Below the pieces are notes generated by a model. That model had not been told where the DNA came from and did not search any database. It saw only the letters and a list, made by a program, of their open reading frames with translations. A stretch of 14,961 nucleotides of DNA, from assembly GCA_015163815.1 (NCBI GenBank), contig JAAOIJ010000032.1:1-14961 (forward strand). Direction: 5' to 3'. The DNA is from Endozoicomonadaceae bacterium. GTDB lineage: Bacteria; Pseudomonadota; Gammaproteobacteria; Pseudomonadales; Endozoicomonadaceae. The translations under genes and the position numbers were made by a program. Below are positions 14,604 to 14,961 of this stretch, piece after piece (positions within the stretch are counted from its first letter, which is position 1; every line of letters starts with the position of its first letter).

Positions 14604-14961
14604 CTCTCAAAAAAAATAAATCAACATTGTATTTTTATAGATAGCACTTATACGCGAGTTCATCAGCATGCAAATGGTTCTAGAAAAGAAGAAAAGAAGA
14701 AAAGAAGAAAAAAGAACAATAGGACAATCTAGATGTGGCAATGCAACCAAAATTCATAGGCTAGTTGATGGCAATGGACGCCCGATTGACTTTGAAATCA
14801 CTGGGGGCGAGGTTCATGATTCAAAAATGGCCTATAGCCTGATGTTAAAAATAAAAGAAGCTGGCTCTTTTATAGCAGATAAAGGATATCATTCTGAATT
14901 CATTCGAGAATAAGCAAAACAATTAGGAATGGAAGCTATGATTCCAAAACGTTCTAACACT
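14604..14961 (+). pseudogene. IS5-family transposase, frameshifted and with a premature stop (copy 2, runs off the right edge)
   Basis: The first part reads, in the frame of 14604, through IDSTYTRVHQHANGSRK, which contains the IS5-family first catalytic Asp and the VHQHA motif. The frame then shifts, and the rest is in the frame of 14668: EEKRTIGQSRCGNATKIH, GGEVHDSKM and FIADKGYHSE. A TAA at 14911-14913 replaces the CAA (Gln) present at the same point in copy 1, and AKQLGMEAMIPKRSNT follows in frame to the window end. The frameshift lies in three tandem AGAAAAGA units; counting one unit instead of three restores one continuous frame. The 5' coding part before 14604 is not recognisable, so it is probably also truncated on that side. 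About 90% identical to copy 1 over 256 bases. Clearly non-functional. Confidence 0.88.
14682..14705 (+). repeat. Three perfect tandem copies of AGAAAAGA
   Basis: An 8-base unit repeated three times inside the transposase remnant. Because 8 is not a multiple of 3, a gain of two units shifts the frame, which is what the reading frames on either side show. Confidence 0.85.

Noticed and set aside
1..14961. A composite transposon carrying the genes between the two IS remnants
   Set aside because: The enclosed genes are conserved housekeeping genes in their ancestral order, both IS copies are broken, and there is no sign of cargo.

Overview
The window looks like a chromosomal segment of an AT-rich gammaproteobacterium. 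The order lepA-lepB-rnc-era-recO is the classic gammaproteobacterial arrangement. RecO, Era, RNase III, LepA, Rep, RimI and the beta-carbonic anhydrase all read like gammaproteobacterial proteins of near E. coli length. A HolD-like gene sits just upstream of rimI, as in E. coli. The low G+C (about one third by eye), many A9/T9 runs inside genes and decayed insertion sequences fit a host-associated lineage undergoing reduction, for example something near Legionellales/Coxiellaceae. That placement is inference, and I cannot name the genus.

Layout. Positions 1-289 are the tail of a truncated IS5-family transposase, followed by about 350 bases without a convincing gene. From 6449 down to 642 on the minus strand runs one compact block, lepA, lepB (copy 2), lepB (copy 1), rnc, era, recO, with gaps of 39, 43 and 22 bases, an 8-base overlap and a 6-base gap. 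It is probably one operon for translation quality control, protein export, RNA processing, ribosome assembly and recombination repair. A 474-base divergent intergenic region (6450-6923) separates it from the plus-strand genes: an orphan TolC-family outer-membrane channel, a PiT phosphate permease, a HolD-like polymerase III psi subunit, rimI and rep. A beta-carbonic anhydrase gene (can) converges on rep from the minus strand. The last 900 bases hold a gene-poor stretch rich in inverted repeats, then a second, broken copy of the same IS5-family transposase that runs off the window.

How the genes work together. LepA, Era and RNase III act on the translation machinery and LepB on exported proteins. 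RecO and Rep serve replication-fork repair, and the HolD-like protein would belong to the clamp loader. The PiT permease and carbonic anhydrase are stand-alone metabolic functions. I see no CRISPR array, tRNA, rRNA, phage or defence cassette.

No clear undescribed multi-gene system is visible. The most notable points are the tandem pair of apparently active lepB paralogues, the likely identification of the divergent HolD, the direct IS5-family repeats about 14.7 kb apart, an 8-bp repeat expansion that explains the frameshift in one IS copy, and the structured AT-rich intergenic DNA near the right end.
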